Assembly: GCF_013364195.1 (NCBI RefSeq)
Contig: NZ_CP054918.1
Coordinates: 4,825,001 to 4,889,000 of the forward strand
Direction of reading: 5' to 3'
Source of the DNA: Streptomyces sp. NA04227
GTDB lineage: Bacteria; Actinomycetota; Actinomycetes; Streptomycetales; Streptomycetaceae
Length of the DNA: 64,000 nucleotides
Numbering within the stretch: the first letter of the stretch is position 1; each line of letters opens with the position of its first letter. Under the pieces are notes generated by a model that made no database searches, was not told the DNA's origin, and saw only the letters and a program-made list of their open reading frames with translations. Both the position numbers and the translations under genes were made by a program. Of this stretch, positions 16,579-25,306 are shown piece after piece.

Positions 16579-17202
16579 TCCGCTCCCACCCTCCGGCCCC
16601 GGCACCTCCCACAAGACGCCGTGCTGTGACGCAAGTCTCCCGGGGGGCGGGTGGGGGTGTCCATGTAAGGGAGTTGGAATCGGGGTGGGTTCGGTTGGTT
16701 GGAGGGTGGGGTTGCCGGAGGTGGTGGCGGCGTCGTGGTGAGTGGGGGCGGGTGGGGCCTCGTTCTGTGTCGGCCTTGTCGCTCGGCCACCGCTTGGATC
16801 GGGCGCCCCGCCAGCCCAGCGGTTCCCCTGTCCGGACGCCCAGGCCCGAAGGCCGTCCCCTGCGCACCCCGGTACGCACCCCGGGAACCGCCCCACCCCC
16901 ACCACCGTCCCACAAAGCAGCCACTGCCCCAGAGTCCCCAGCCGTCCCGTGGCCGCCCGAGTGGCCACGCCTCCTCCGGTTCCGTGTCACCCCGTAACCG
17001 CAATCGGACAGAAAGTGTCCAACTGGCGCAGCTGGTAAGAAAAATCTCGAAGTGGCACCAATCATCGTGAACCTGGGCAACTTTTCCCTCCCCTCAGCCC
17101 TCTGACTCTGTGCCTGGTCAAGACCGGACCGGAGCGGAAGTGGGCGCACGGCCAGTGGGCCGCGGTTGTCGCCGCAGCAGCAGAGGAAGCAGGGGGACGG
17201 AC
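16579..17202. other. 624-bp divergent gap, no gene supported
   Basis: The region separates the minus-strand FHA cluster from the plus-strand deacetylase. It is strand-asymmetric: G-rich stretches at 16630-16750 switch to C-rich stretches at 16800-16990. Open frames here lack ribosome sites and codon bias. The last 150 bp are less GC-rich and probably hold the deacetylase promoter. Confidence 0.5.
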
Positions 17203-18498
17203 ATGGGTGTCAACGACGGGCTGGACGGGCTGGACGGTATAGGCGGGGCCGGTCGCGGGACCGGTCGCAAGGTCAGCCGTCGGGGCGTGCTCGGTGCGAG
17301 TGCGGGAGCGGTGGCCGCGCTGGGGCTCACCGGTTGCGGAACCCTCAAGGGCGGGGACGGTGGCGGGCCGACCCGGGCGGTTCCCGAGGACGGGACCGCG
17401 CGGGAGCCGAAGTTGATCGGTGACGGGTCCACCGCGTACACCGGCAAGCAGCCGCATCAGCCCGAGGCGCCCCGGCGGCTCGAACCCGGTGAGACGCCGC
17501 CGCAGTTCGTCGTCTTCTCCTGGGACGGGGCGGGCGAGGTCGGCAACGGGCTCTTCCCGCGCTTCCTCGATCTGGCGAAGGAGCACGGCGCGTCGATGAC
17601 GTTCTTCCTCTCCGGGCTCTATCTGCTGCCGGAGTCGAAGCAGCGGCTGTACCGGCCGCCGAACAACCCCGTGGGCGCCTCCGACATCGGCTACCTCACG
17701 GACGCGCACATCAAGGACACGCTGAAGTACGTACGCCGGGCCTGGCTGGAGGGCCACGAGATCGGCACCCACTTCAACGGGCACTTCTGCGGCGGCGACG
17801 GCAGTGTGGCGAACTGGACCCCGGCGCAGTGGCGCGACGAGATATCCCAGGCGAAGTCCTTCGTGAAGGAGTGGCGCACCAACACCGGCTGGCGTGACCT
17901 CGAACCGCTGCCCTTCGACTACGAGAAGGAACTCGTCGGCGCCCGTACCCCCTGCCTGCTCGGCCGGGACAACCTGCTGCCCACGGCCCGCGAGCTCGGG
18001 TGGCGTTACGACTCCTCCTCGCCCGGCGGCACCCAGCGCTGGCCCGACAAGAAGAACGGACTGTGGGACCTGCCGCTCCAGGCGCTGCCCTTCCCCGGGC
18101 ACAGCTTCGAGGTCCTGTCGATGGACTACAACATCCTCGCCAACCAGTCCAAGAACACCACCCGCGCCCCGGCCCACAACTACCCTGCCTGGCGCACCCA
18201 GGCCACCGGGACCTACGTCAACGGGTTCCAGCGGGCGTACGAGTCCAACCGCGCGCCCCTGTTCATCGGCAACCACTTCGAGGAGTGGAACGGCGGCATC
18301 TACATGGACGCGGTGGAGCAGACGATCAAGCAGATCGCGGGCAAGAAGGACGTACGCCTGGTGTCCTTCCGGCAGTTCACCGACTGGATCGACGCCCAGG
18401 ACCCGGCGGTACTGGAGAAGCTCCGCACTCTGGACGTCGGGCAGTCGCCGGTCGGGGGCTGGGGGGAGTTCCTCGCCGGGAGCACGCCCAGCGCCTGA
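17203..18498 (+). CDS. Tat-exported lipoprotein, polysaccharide-deacetylase-like
   Basis: A 431-residue secreted protein. A twin-arginine motif SRRGVLG (about 25-31) and a lipobox LTGC with Cys45 mark it as a Tat lipoprotein, so it is folded before export and anchored outside. The body resembles NodB-type deacetylases: the first motif reads FSWDGAGE rather than TFDDGP, and GHEIGTHFNGH supplies the two metal-type histidines. Loss of the canonical first motif suggests an altered or non-catalytic carbohydrate-binding role, although the family contains such variants. The ATG at 17203 has an AGGGGG site. It is a single gene facing the FMN reductase. Confidence 0.82.
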   Translation: MGVNDGLDGLDGIGGAGRGTGRKVSRRGVLGASAGAVAALGLTGCGTLKGGDGGGPTRAVPEDGTAREPKLIGDGSTAYTGKQPHQPEAPRRLEPGETPPQFVVFSWDGAGEVGNGLFPRFLDLAKEHGASMTFFLSGLYLLPESKQRLYRPPNNPVGASDIGYLTDAHIKDTLKYVRRAWLEGHEIGTHFNGHFCGGDGSVANWTPAQWRDEISQAKSFVKEWRTNTGWRDLEPLPFDYEKELVGARTPCLLGRDNLLPTARELGWRYDSSSPGGTQRWPDKKNGLWDLPLQALPFPGHSFEVLSMDYNILANQSKNTTRAPAHNYPAWRTQATGTYVNGFQRAYESNRAPLFIGNHFEEWNGGIYMDAVEQTIKQIAGKKDVRLVSFRQFTDWIDAQDPAVLEKLRTLDVGQSPVGGWGEFLAGSTPSA

Positions 18499-18525
18499 GT
18501 GCCGAGGGAGCGAGGGTGGGAGCGC

Positions 18526-19284
18526 TCAGTGTGCGGTGCCCGCGTACGGGTTCTCGTGGCGGGCGGTGTGCAACAGGGCGCCCCACCAGTGGAGTTGGTC
18601 GAGCAGTGCCTGCGCGTCGCGGGCCGGGCCGGTGGGGTCCTTGAGGGTGCCGTCGGCGTCGAAGAGCTCGTAGTAGCGGGGGAAGGAGACGTAGTCGCGG
18701 ACCGTGTGGGCGTGCAACTCGCCGAAGATCTGGCGGAGTTGCTCGATGGCGAGGACGCCGCCGGTGGCCCCGCTGTAGCCGACGAAGCCGATCGGCTTGG
18801 CCGCCCACTCGGTGTAGTACCAGTCGATCGCGGCCTTCAGCGAGGCCGGGAAGCTGCGGTTGTACTCGGGTGTCAGCACGACGTACGCATCGGCCGCCGC
18901 GATCCTGCGGGTGAGCTCCGCCATCTGGGCCGGGCGCGGCATCTCGGGGTCCACAGCGGGCGGTACCGGCGGCAGTGCGAGCGGCAGCGGCTCCTCGGCG
19001 AGATCGATCACCTCGACCGTGAACCGGCCGTCCTGCTCGGCCAGTTCGGCGAACCAGCGCGCGACGACCGGTGCGAACCGGCCCTCCCGCACACTGCCGA
19101 CGAGCACCGCGAGATTGAGCTTCGGCTCGTTGGCGGGGGAGGTGTTCGGATTCGCAGGAGACTCGTTCTCGACGGACCCGCTCCCGACGGACCCGCTCCC
19201 GACGGACCCGCTCCCGACGGACCCGCTCCCGACGGACCGGCTCCCGACGGGCCCGCTCTCAACGGACTGGTTCTCAACTGGCAT
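18526..19284 (-). CDS. NADPH-dependent FMN reductase with repeat-rich N-terminus
   Basis: About 252 residues. The flavodoxin-like FMN reductase domain begins near residue 55 with LAVLVGSVREGRFAP and contains the active-site segment LTPEYNRSFPASLKAAIDW, as in azoreductase/chromate-reductase relatives that reduce FMN or quinones. The first 50 residues are an unusual tail of SVGSG pentapeptide repeats encoded by a 15-bp minisatellite. The ATG at 19284 has AAGGAG 7 nt upstream. The gene is divergent from an XRE regulator that may control it. Confidence 0.85.
   Translation of the reverse strand: MPVENQSVESGPVGSRSVGSGSVGSGSVGSGSVGSGSVENESPANPNTSPANEPKLNLAVLVGSVREGRFAPVVARWFAELAEQDGRFTVEVIDLAEEPLPLALPPVPPAVDPEMPRPAQMAELTRRIAAADAYVVLTPEYNRSFPASLKAAIDWYYTEWAAKPIGFVGYSGATGGVLAIEQLRQIFGELHAHTVRDYVSFPRYYELFDADGTLKDPTGPARDAQALLDQLHWWGALLHTARHENPYAGTAH
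19171..19260. repeat. 15-bp tandem repeat inside the FMN reductase gene
   Basis: Six consecutive 15-bp units follow GACGGACCCGCTCCC, the first four identical and the last two with one to three changes. A diverged seventh unit follows. In the reductase frame they encode five-residue Ser/Gly/Val repeats, so copy-number change would not shift the frame. Confidence 0.9.
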
Positions 19285-19320
19285 GGCTCTGCTCCTTGTT
19301 GCTCTTGAGATTCGGCGGCG

Positions 19321-19364
19321 ACCGGTGACCGTCGGGTGATCCAACCGGTGACCCGACCGGTCAC
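19321..19364. promoter_or_regulatory. repeated GGTGACC operator candidate
   Basis: ACCGGTGACC occurs twice (19321-19330 and 19344-19353). The second copy forms an inverted repeat GTGACC-N5-GGTCAC (19348-19364). The element is between the divergent FMN reductase and XRE genes and is a candidate binding site for the XRE protein. Confidence 0.5.
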
Positions 19365-19466
19365 GACAACCACGCTGCCGGGCCGCGCCGATACGAGGAA
19401 GGCCGGGCGGAGACCGGTAGTGACAGGGCCACCCTCCGGGCCCGGGTGGGCTGTTACGTTCGCCGG

Positions 19467-20321
19467 GTGAGCGACAACGAACTGGGCATGTTCCTGCGCA
19501 TCCGCCGGGAGGCCGTCACGCCCGCCGAGGCGGGACTGCCCACCGGGCCCCGTCGTCGTACGCCAGGACTGCGCCGGGCGGAGCTGGCCACGCTCGCGGG
19601 AGTCAGCGTCGAGTACGTGACCCGGCTGGAACAGGGACGCGACCGGCGCCCCTCCGCGCAGGTGCTCGCGGCCCTCGCCGACGCGCTCCGCCTGACCCCG
19701 AGCGAGCGCATCCACCTGTACCGGCTCACCAAGGGCGCCGACCCCGGCTTCACCTGCCGGGGCGCGGAGCCGCCCGCCCGTACGGTCCGCGCGACCGTGC
19801 GCGCACTGCTCGACCGGCTCGAACCGGCGCCCGCCGTCCTCCTCAACCGGCTCGGCGACGTCCTCGCGCACACCGCCGCGTACGAGCGCCTCGCCGGACC
19901 CGTCGGACTGCTCGACGGCAGCCCGCCCAACCTTGCCCGCTTCGTCTTCGCCGACGACCGGGCGCGCACCGTCTACCCCGACTGGGACCGGGTCGCCGAC
20001 GAACAGGTCGCCGCCCTCAAACAGGGGCCCTTCCGCGCCGACGCCGACATCGCCGCGCTCGCCGACGAACTGACCGTCACCGCCGGGCCCGCCTTTACCG
20101 CACGCGTGGACACCCTGCCCGGTCTTCCGAAGTCCAACGGCGTCACCCGGCTCGTCCACCCCGAGGCCGGCGAGCTGCGCCTCGCGTACGAGACGCTCGA
20201 ACTCCCCGCCGACGACGATCAGCGCCTGCTCGTCCACCTGCCCGCCGACGAGGCCACCTCCGCCGCACTCGACCTTCTCGTCGGGCGACGGCCGGGGACG
20301 CTACGGGCGGTCTCCGCCTGA
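19467..20321 (+). CDS. XRE-family regulator with MmyB-like ligand domain
   Basis: A 284-residue regulator. The helix-turn-helix spans about residues 10-75, with the widespread Streptomyces segment TPGLRRAELATLAGVSVEYVTRLEQGRD. The C-terminal part is the MmyB-like (PAS-fold) ligand-binding domain, which in relatives binds fatty acids. The GTG at 19467 matches the usual family start; no good ribosome site precedes it, so it may be translated from a leaderless transcript. Homologues usually regulate an adjacent dehydrogenase or reductase, here the divergent FMN reductase. A 15-bp minisatellite begins 3 bp after its stop codon. Confidence 0.9.
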   Translation: MSDNELGMFLRIRREAVTPAEAGLPTGPRRRTPGLRRAELATLAGVSVEYVTRLEQGRDRRPSAQVLAALADALRLTPSERIHLYRLTKGADPGFTCRGAEPPARTVRATVRALLDRLEPAPAVLLNRLGDVLAHTAAYERLAGPVGLLDGSPPNLARFVFADDRARTVYPDWDRVADEQVAALKQGPFRADADIAALADELTVTAGPAFTARVDTLPGLPKSNGVTRLVHPEAGELRLAYETLELPADDDQRLLVHLPADEATSAALDLLVGRRPGTLRAVSA

Positions 20322-20324
20322 GCC

Positions 20325-20474
20325 GGGACCGGCGGACCTGGGACCGGCGGACCTGGGATCGGCGGACCCGGGATCGGCGGACCTGGGACCCGCGATCCTG
20401 GGACCCGCGATCCTGGGACCCGCGATCCTGGGACCGGCCATCCCGGGACTCGCGATCCATGGACCACCAACCCC
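20325..20474. repeat. intergenic 15-bp minisatellite, ten units
   Basis: Ten contiguous 15-bp units run from 20325: two GGGACCGGCGGACCT, two of the GGGATCGGCGGACC form, three GGGACCCGCGATCCT and three diverged. The unit ordering shows local duplication. The array starts immediately after the XRE stop codon. Reading frames across it only repeat five residues and look like by-products. Positions 20475-20689 after it hold C-runs and the resA promoter region, with no further gene. Confidence 0.9.
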
Positions 20475-20689
20475 AGGACCGACAGACAGCCCACCCCCCC
20501 CCCTCCACCCCGTGGCCCACCTCACGTCCCCACCCCACCCCCCAACCCAGCCCGAAATCACCCCTCCTGAGGCCTTCGCCAGGCCGGGAAAAGGCCCGGG
20601 AAAGGCCCCCGAACCCCGGCTGAAATGGGAAAATCCGCGCGGACGGGGGGCGGTCAAGATCCCCGGGACAGCCATGCGAAACTTTTCAC

Positions 20690-21319
20690 ATGAGTGCCGC
20701 ACGCCGCGCACGCCGCGCACGCCGATCTGTTGCAACCGCCGCAACAGCGCGCCGAACCGTCCTGGTGACGGCAAGCGCCGCGCTCGCCCTGACCGCCTGC
20801 ACCTCGGGCGGTACATCCGGCGGCGGGGGCGACACCAACTTCGTGATGGGCAAGGACGGCATCTCGACCGTCAAGAGCGGTGACCGCAAGGACGGACCGG
20901 ACATAGCGGGCGAGACGCTCGACGGCGACAAGCTCGCCCTGGCCGACATGCGCGGCAAGGTGGTCGTCCTCAACGTCTGGGGTTCCTGGTGCCCGCCGTG
21001 CCGCGCCGAGGCGCCCGGCTTCGTACGGGTGGCCACGGACCTCAAGCCCAAGGGCGTCGAGTTCGTCGGCATCAACACCCGCAACTCCAGCACGGGCCCG
21101 GCCAAGAAGTTCGAGAAGGACTACGGGGTCACGTACCCGAGCCTGTACGACCCGGCGGGCCGTCTGATGCTCCGCTTCGGCAAGGGCACGCTGAACCCGC
21201 AGGCGATCCCCTCCACGCTCGTACTCGACCGCGAGGGACGGATCGCCGCCCGGTCGCTGCGGCCGCTGAGCGAGGAGAAGCTCCGCAAGATGATCGACCC
21301 CGTGCTCGCCGAGAAGTGA
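20690..21319 (+). CDS. resA: TlpA/ResA-type thiol-disulfide lipoprotein
   Basis: A 209-residue extracytoplasmic thioredoxin-fold protein. An Arg-rich n-region, a hydrophobic stretch and the lipobox LTAC with Cys37 mark a lipoprotein. The redox motif WCPPC (Cys101, Cys104) and the cis-Pro segment AIPSTLVLD are present. It reduces the haem-binding cysteines of apocytochrome c, receiving electrons from CcdA, in System II cytochrome c maturation. It is the first gene of a four-gene plus-strand operon with ccdA, resB and ccsB. No clear Shine-Dalgarno precedes the ATG at 20690. Confidence 0.93.
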   Translation: MSAARRARRARRSVATAATARRTVLVTASAALALTACTSGGTSGGGGDTNFVMGKDGISTVKSGDRKDGPDIAGETLDGDKLALADMRGKVVVLNVWGSWCPPCRAEAPGFVRVATDLKPKGVEFVGINTRNSSTGPAKKFEKDYGVTYPSLYDPAGRLMLRFGKGTLNPQAIPSTLVLDREGRIAARSLRPLSEEKLRKMIDPVLAEK

Positions 21320-21326
21320 TCGCCTG

Positions 21327-22091
21327 ATGCTGCTCGCCGCCACGGACACCGGAATGAACGAGACGGTCTACAGCGGGGCCCTTCTGCTCGCCCTGCCGCT
21401 CGCCGTCCTCGGTGGGCTCGTCTCTTTCTTCTCGCCCTGCGTCCTGCCGCTGGTACCCGGCTACCTCTCCTATGTCACCGGAGTCAGCGGCACCGACCTC
21501 GCCGAGGCGAGACGCGGGCGGATGGCGGCGGGAGCGGCGCTGTTCGTGCTCGGCTTCACGGCGGTGTTCGTCTCCGGCGGCGCGCTCTTCGGCTACTTCG
21601 GCTCGACGCTGCAGGAGTACCAGAGCACCCTCTCCAAGGTCCTCGGCGTCCTGATGCTGCTCATGGGGATCTTCTTCATGGGCCTGATGCCCTGGCTCAC
21701 CCAGCGCGAATTCCGGTTCCACAAGCGGCCGGTGACGGGTCTGGCGGGGGCTCCGATACTCGGCGCGCTGTTCGGCATCGGCTGGACGCCCTGCCTCGGG
21801 CCGACGCTCACGTCGGTGAACATGCTCTCCTTCAACGAGGCGAGCGCGGGCCGCGGCGCCATACTGATGGTCGCCTACTGCCTCGGCCTCGGTCTCCCCT
21901 TCGTCGTCGTCGCCATCGCCTTCCGCAAGGCGCTCGGCGCCTTCGGCTGGGTCAAGCGGCACTACGCCTGGGTGATGCGAATCGGCGGCATCATGATGAT
22001 CACGACCGGACTGCTGCTGCTGACGGGTGCGTGGGACCACCTGGTGCAGGAGATGCAGATCTGGTCCAACGGCTTCACTGTGGGGATCTGA
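21327..22091 (+). CDS. ccdA: cytochrome c biogenesis protein CcdA
   Basis: A 254-residue membrane protein of the CcdA/DsbD-beta family with about six hydrophobic helices. The two redox cysteines are in conserved Pro-Cys positions, SPCVLPLVPGY (Cys38) and GWTPCLGPT (Cys156). It passes electrons from cytoplasmic thioredoxin across the membrane to ResA. The start lies 7 bp after the resA stop; an alternative ATG 27 bp further in would remove nine residues. Confidence 0.94.
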   Translation: MLLAATDTGMNETVYSGALLLALPLAVLGGLVSFFSPCVLPLVPGYLSYVTGVSGTDLAEARRGRMAAGAALFVLGFTAVFVSGGALFGYFGSTLQEYQSTLSKVLGVLMLLMGIFFMGLMPWLTQREFRFHKRPVTGLAGAPILGALFGIGWTPCLGPTLTSVNMLSFNEASAGRGAILMVAYCLGLGLPFVVVAIAFRKALGAFGWVKRHYAWVMRIGGIMMITTGLLLLTGAWDHLVQEMQIWSNGFTVGI

Positions 22092-22096
22092 ACGCG

Positions 22097-23962
22097 ATGA
22101 GCAATGCGACCCGGCCGTCCGCGGACGAGAAGACCCTGCCCGCGGACGACAAGCCCGCGGCGGAGGCCGACCGCGCGGCACGCAAGGGCGAGGAGGACCT
22201 CGGCGCCGCGGGCGCCCAGCTGTCCACCGCCCCGCGCGAGGAGAGCCTGGCCCAGCTTCCCGCGCTCGGCTTCATCGGCACCTTCCGCTGGATCTGGCGG
22301 CAGCTCACCTCGATGCGTATCGCGCTGCTGCTGCTCCTGCTGCTCTCCCTCGCCGCCATCCCCGGCTCGCTGATCCCGCAACAGGGCTCGGACGAGCTGA
22401 AGGTCCAGGAGTTCAAGGCGACGCACACCACGCTGGGGCCGATCTACGAGAAGCTCCAGCTCTTCCAGGTGTACAGCTCGGTGTGGTTCTCCGCGATCTA
22501 CATCCTGCTGTTCGTCTCGCTGATCGGCTGCATCGTCCCGCGCACCTGGCAGTTCGTCGGCCAGCTCCGCAGCCGCCCGCCGCGCGCCCCGCGCAACCTC
22601 TCCCGGCTGCCCGCGTACACCACCTGGCGCACCGCCGCGAGCGAGGAGGAGGTGCGCGCCGAGGCGCTGCGGCTGCTCAAGCGGCGCCGGTTCCGGGCGC
22701 ACGAGACCGAGGGCCCCGACGGCAAGGACGGTGCGGTCGCCGCCGAGAAGGGCTTCCTGCGCGAGGCGGGCAACCTGGCCTTCCACATCTCGCTGATCGT
22801 GATGCTGGTGGCCTTCGCCAGCGGCGAGCTGTTCAAGTCCGAGGGCGGCAAGCTGATCGTCGAGGGCGACGGCTTCTCCAACACCCTCACCCAGTACGAC
22901 GACTTCAAGTCCGGGAGCCTCTACGACCCGGACGACCTGGCACCGTTCAGCTTCACCCTGGACGACTTCGAGGGCACGTACGAGCGGGGCGGCCCCAACC
23001 GCGGCACCCCGCGTATCTACAAGGCCCACGTCACGTACTACGAAGGCATCGACGGCAAGCCCAAGAAGAAGGACGTCGAGGTCAACAGCCCGCTCACGAT
23101 CGACGGTTCCAAGGTGCACCTGGTCGGTCACGGCTACGCGCCCGTGGTCACCGTGCGGGACGGCCGCGGCGAGGTGGTCTACAAGGAGGCCGTGCCGCTG
23201 CTGCCGATCGACGGCAACGTCACCTCGACCGGCGCGATCAAGGTCCTGGACGGCTACAAGGACAAGAAGGGCAAGAAGGAGCAGCTCGGCTTCAACGCCT
23301 TCTTCGTGCCCACCTTCGCGGGTGTCGGCAAGGGCCAGATGTTCTCGCAGTTCCCCGGCCTGGAGTACCCGGTGCTCGCGCTGTCCGCGTACCACGGCAG
23401 CCTGGGCGTCGACTCGGGCGTGCCGCAGAACGTGTACCAGCTCAACACCAAGAAGATGCAGAAGTTCAAGGACGCCAAGGGCGATCTGCTCAAGCAGCGG
23501 CTGCGGCCCGGCGAGACCATGAAGCTGCCAGGCGGCGCGGGCTCGATCACCTTCGAGAAGGACATCCGGGAGTGGGCCAGCTTCCAGATCTCCCAGCAGC
23601 CCGGCAACAACTGGGCACTCGGCGGCTCCATCGTCGCGATCGCCGGTCTGTCCGGCTCGCTGTTCATCCAGCGCCGCCGGGTGTGGGTCCGCACCCGCAC
23701 CGACGCGGACGGCCTGACCGTGGTCGAGATGGCGGGCCTTGGCCGCAGCGAGTCCGCGAAGCTGCCGGAGGAACTCGGGGCACTCGCGGGCGACCTGCAC
23801 GAGAAGGCGCCCACGGCCACCGAACCCGCCACCGAAACCGGCCCCGCCACCGAATCCGCCATCGAGAACCCCCCGCAGGACCGCGAAGACCCCGACACCG
23901 AGCAGACCGCCCGGGCCGACGCCGACACCGAGTCCGTACCCGCCGAAGGGGCTGAGAAGTGA
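22097..23962 (+). CDS. resB: cytochrome c biogenesis protein ResB (Ccs1)
   Basis: A 621-residue System II component. A charged cytoplasmic N-terminus leads to membrane helices near residues 70-95, 135-155 and 225-245. A long extracytoplasmic domain then runs to the last helix near 515-535 (ALGGSIVAIAGLSGSLFIQRRR). The C-terminal tail of about 75 residues is an acidic Thr/Glu/Pro-rich low-complexity region. With CcsB it forms the haem-handling cytochrome c synthetase. The ATG at 22097 is 5 bp after ccdA, and its stop overlaps ccsB (GTGA). Confidence 0.94.
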   Translation: MSNATRPSADEKTLPADDKPAAEADRAARKGEEDLGAAGAQLSTAPREESLAQLPALGFIGTFRWIWRQLTSMRIALLLLLLLSLAAIPGSLIPQQGSDELKVQEFKATHTTLGPIYEKLQLFQVYSSVWFSAIYILLFVSLIGCIVPRTWQFVGQLRSRPPRAPRNLSRLPAYTTWRTAASEEEVRAEALRLLKRRRFRAHETEGPDGKDGAVAAEKGFLREAGNLAFHISLIVMLVAFASGELFKSEGGKLIVEGDGFSNTLTQYDDFKSGSLYDPDDLAPFSFTLDDFEGTYERGGPNRGTPRIYKAHVTYYEGIDGKPKKKDVEVNSPLTIDGSKVHLVGHGYAPVVTVRDGRGEVVYKEAVPLLPIDGNVTSTGAIKVLDGYKDKKGKKEQLGFNAFFVPTFAGVGKGQMFSQFPGLEYPVLALSAYHGSLGVDSGVPQNVYQLNTKKMQKFKDAKGDLLKQRLRPGETMKLPGGAGSITFEKDIREWASFQISQQPGNNWALGGSIVAIAGLSGSLFIQRRRVWVRTRTDADGLTVVEMAGLGRSESAKLPEELGALAGDLHEKAPTATEPATETGPATESAIENPPQDREDPDTEQTARADADTESVPAEGAEK

Positions 23963-25065
23963 TCCTCGCCGCCGCCAACAACGAGAATCTGGCAGAGATC
24001 AGCAATGTGCTGATCTACTCCGCGATGGCCATCTACACCCTGGCCTTCTTCGCGCACATGGCCGAGTGGATCTTCGGCAGCCGCAGCAAGGTCGGCCGTA
24101 CCGCCGCCGCGCTCACCACCACCACGGCCGGTGCGGCGGCCGCCACCACGGCCGCCGCGCCCGCGATCCAGGTCAAGAAGCAGGGCGGCGGCACCGCGGT
24201 CCTGGAGCGGCCGAAGGTCGTGACCCGCTCCGTGGCGGGCAGCCGCGGCGACGTGCCGGACGGCCCCGGCGCCGCGGGCGACAGCGAGCAGGGCGACCTC
24301 TACGGCCGTATCGCGATCTCGCTGACCACCCTCGCCTTCCTCCTGGCGGCGGGCGGTGTGGTCACCCGCGCGCTCTCGGTGGAGCGCGCGCCGTGGGGCA
24401 ACATGTACGAGTTCAACATCACCTTCTCCACGGTCGCCGTCGGCGTGTACCTGCTGCTGCTCGCGCTGAAGAAGAACGTCCGCTGGCTCGGCCTGGTCCT
24501 GGTCACCTCGGTACTGCTCGACCTCGGCCTCGCGGTCACCGTCCTCTACACCGAGAGCGACCAGCTCGTCCCGGCCCTGGACTCGTACTGGCTGTGGATC
24601 CACGTCGCCACCGCGATCATCTGCGGCGCGGCCTTCTACATCGGCGCGGCGGCCACCCTGCTCTTCCTGTTCCGCGACTCCTACGAGAACAAGCTCGCGG
24701 GCGGCGGCAAGCCGGGCAGCTTCGCCACCTCGGTCCTGGAGCGGATGCCCGCCGCGGCCTCGCTGGACAAGTTCGCGTACCGCATCAACGCCGCGATCTT
24801 CCCGCTGTGGACCTTCACGATCATCGCGGGCGCCATCTGGGCGGGCGACGCCTGGGGCCGCTACTGGGGCTGGGACCCCAAGGAGACCTGGTCCTTCATC
24901 ACCTGGATCGCGTACGCCTGCTACCTGCACGCCCGCGCCACCGCCGGCTGGAAGGGCCGCAAGGCCGCCTACATCGCCCTGATCGCCTTCGCCTGCTGGC
25001 TGTTCAACTACTACGGCATCAACATCTTCGTCAGCGGCAAGCACTCGTACGCGGACGTCGGCTGA
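23959..25065 (+). CDS. ccsB: cytochrome c synthase subunit CcsB/CcsA
   Basis: A 368-residue polytopic protein of the haem handling family. The tryptophan-rich WWD motif (WGRYWGWDPKETWSF, from about residue 299) and conserved histidines near 215 and 324 are the haem-binding features. A low-complexity Ala/Thr insertion follows the first membrane helix (residues 50-110). Starts with GTG at a 4-nt overlap with resB, so the two partners are co-translated. A very strong terminator follows, marking the operon end. It works with ResB to attach haem outside the membrane. Confidence 0.95.
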   Translation: MILAAANNENLAEISNVLIYSAMAIYTLAFFAHMAEWIFGSRSKVGRTAAALTTTTAGAAAATTAAAPAIQVKKQGGGTAVLERPKVVTRSVAGSRGDVPDGPGAAGDSEQGDLYGRIAISLTTLAFLLAAGGVVTRALSVERAPWGNMYEFNITFSTVAVGVYLLLLALKKNVRWLGLVLVTSVLLDLGLAVTVLYTESDQLVPALDSYWLWIHVATAIICGAAFYIGAAATLLFLFRDSYENKLAGGGKPGSFATSVLERMPAAASLDKFAYRINAAIFPLWTFTIIAGAIWAGDAWGRYWGWDPKETWSFITWIAYACYLHARATAGWKGRKAAYIALIAFACWLFNYYGINIFVSGKHSYADVG

Positions 25066-25107
25066 GCCGGTACGAGGCAGGCCCCGCGAACGGGCCGTAA
25101 CGTCACA

Positions 25108-25153
25108 AGGGCCGGTGCCCGCCCGGGAGTTACCCGGAGCGGGCACCGGCCCT
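25108..25153. terminator. strong terminator after the cytochrome c operon
   Basis: A perfect 15-bp stem (25108-25122 with 25139-25153) built on GGGCCGGTGCCCGC carries an inner CCGGG/CCCGG stem. It lies between the convergent ccsB and beta-propeller genes and can terminate both. Confidence 0.9.
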
Positions 25154-25227
25154 CGTGCTGTGTCGGGGAACAACTCCCCGGCGGCGTACGGCGATTGCGT
25201 GATTACGTACGCGTCAGCTCAGTACGG

Positions 25228-25306
25228 CTCAGTGCAGTACGGACCAGCACTGTATGGACTCAGCACTGCATGGACTCTGTGCTGCACGGACTCAGCGCTG
25301 CACGGA
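25228..25306. repeat. five 15-16-bp tandem repeats
   Basis: Five degenerate units of the form CTCAG.RCTGCAYGGA lie end to end. The fifth (25291-25306) covers the stop codon and last residues of the beta-propeller gene, so the array extends the 3' end of that gene into the intergenic region. Confidence 0.7.

Noticed and set aside
20219..20494. Minus-strand frame with VPGSR/VPGPP collagen- or elastin-like repeats
   Set aside because: The repeats come from the 15-bp minisatellite and the frame overlaps the XRE gene; no ribosome site.
22027..23955. Long frame overlapping resB in another phase
   Set aside because: Arg/Ala-rich shadow; the resB frame has membrane helices and conserved order.
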